Part shown: positions 64,000 through 64,000 of the stretch, piece after piece
Layout: every line of letters starts with the position of its first letter
Numbering within the stretch: position 1 is the stretch's first letter
Assembly (NCBI RefSeq): GCF_902728265.1
Contig: NZ_CACVBR010000014.1
Location: 20,806 to 84,805 of the forward strand
Reading direction: 5' to 3'
Length of the DNA stretch: 64,000 nt
Origin: Chryseobacterium potabilaquae
GTDB lineage: Bacteria > Bacteroidota > Bacteroidia > Flavobacteriales > Weeksellaceae
The notes under the pieces: generated by a model
What the model was told of the DNA's origin: nothing
Databases searched by the model: none
Seen by the model: only the letters and a program-made list of their open reading frames with translations
Made by a program: the position numbers and the translations under genes

Positions 64000-64000
64000 T

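Noticed and set aside
1..64000. CRISPR arrays, insertion sequences, tRNA or rRNA genes, phage genes
   Set aside because: No spaced direct repeats, transposase motifs, tRNA-like GC-rich cloverleaf regions or phage proteins were seen on either strand.

Overview
The window is AT-rich chromosomal DNA from a member of the Bacteroidota, most likely a flavobacterium of the Chryseobacterium/Elizabethkingia kind. The evidence is the presence of type IX secretion (T9SS) cargo with C-terminal sorting domains, PorD, a DUF5687 exporter, a Bacteroidota-type omega subunit, and repeated -7 promoter boxes of the form TAnnTTTG. No phage, insertion sequence, CRISPR array, tRNA or rRNA was found. Almost all genes have recognisable housekeeping or envelope roles.

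Layout. 1-1500 (minus): start of rnpA, then tcdA and tatD. 1595-9919 (plus): TetR regulator, bamD, rpoZ, coaBC, porD, recN, then a DUF5687 permease with its ABC ATPase. 10047-13184: two unrelated fumarases, class II and class I, transcribed divergently. 13279-16702: a small His-tailed membrane protein and a secreted GH13 amylase. 16777-20866: a SAM-I riboswitch followed by a TonB-dependent receptor and an APC permease, a predicted methionine-responsive import operon. 20922-26536: prfA, a prolyl oligopeptidase and the methylmalonyl-CoA mutase large chain.

26537-29818 is the most unusual part. A promoter, a 25-codon leader peptide and a three-way switchable attenuator are followed by a structured intergenic element, and then by a tight three-gene cassette: an RtcB-type RNA ligase, a small nucleotidyltransferase-fold protein and the release-factor-like PrfH. 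RtcB with PrfH is known as a damaged-ribosome repair pair. The middle nucleotidyltransferase and the attenuator are not part of the described core as far as I know.

29912-37288: secreted M36 protease, dipeptide epimerase, two tandem c-type cytochrome lipoproteins, meaB, a DUF4251 lipoprotein, an M48 protease and a small membrane protein. 37322-44950 (minus): an eight-gene run with a beta-barrel protein, mlaF, mlaE, a polyprenyl-phosphate sugar transferase, queE, folD, a methyltransferase and pgi. 45280-51438: DUF4349 lipoprotein, acyl-CoA dehydrogenase, AI-2E-family protein and lon, which has a perfect inverted repeat just before its start. 51700-57742: a PpiD/SurA-like foldase, mlaD, two heterodisulfide-reductase-like Fe-S proteins and a small conserved protein. 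57798-61784: surface polysaccharide genes (glycosyltransferase, flippase, glutaminase-dead asparagine-synthetase-like enzyme). 61852-63699: a lipoprotein and serS. The last 250 bases hold small or broken minus-strand reading frames.

Functional links: bamD, porD, the foldase and the Mla proteins serve the outer membrane and T9SS; the amylase and M36 protease are T9SS cargo. Methylmalonyl-CoA mutase and MeaB belong to one pathway but lie 8 kb apart, with the RtcB/PrfH cassette between them.
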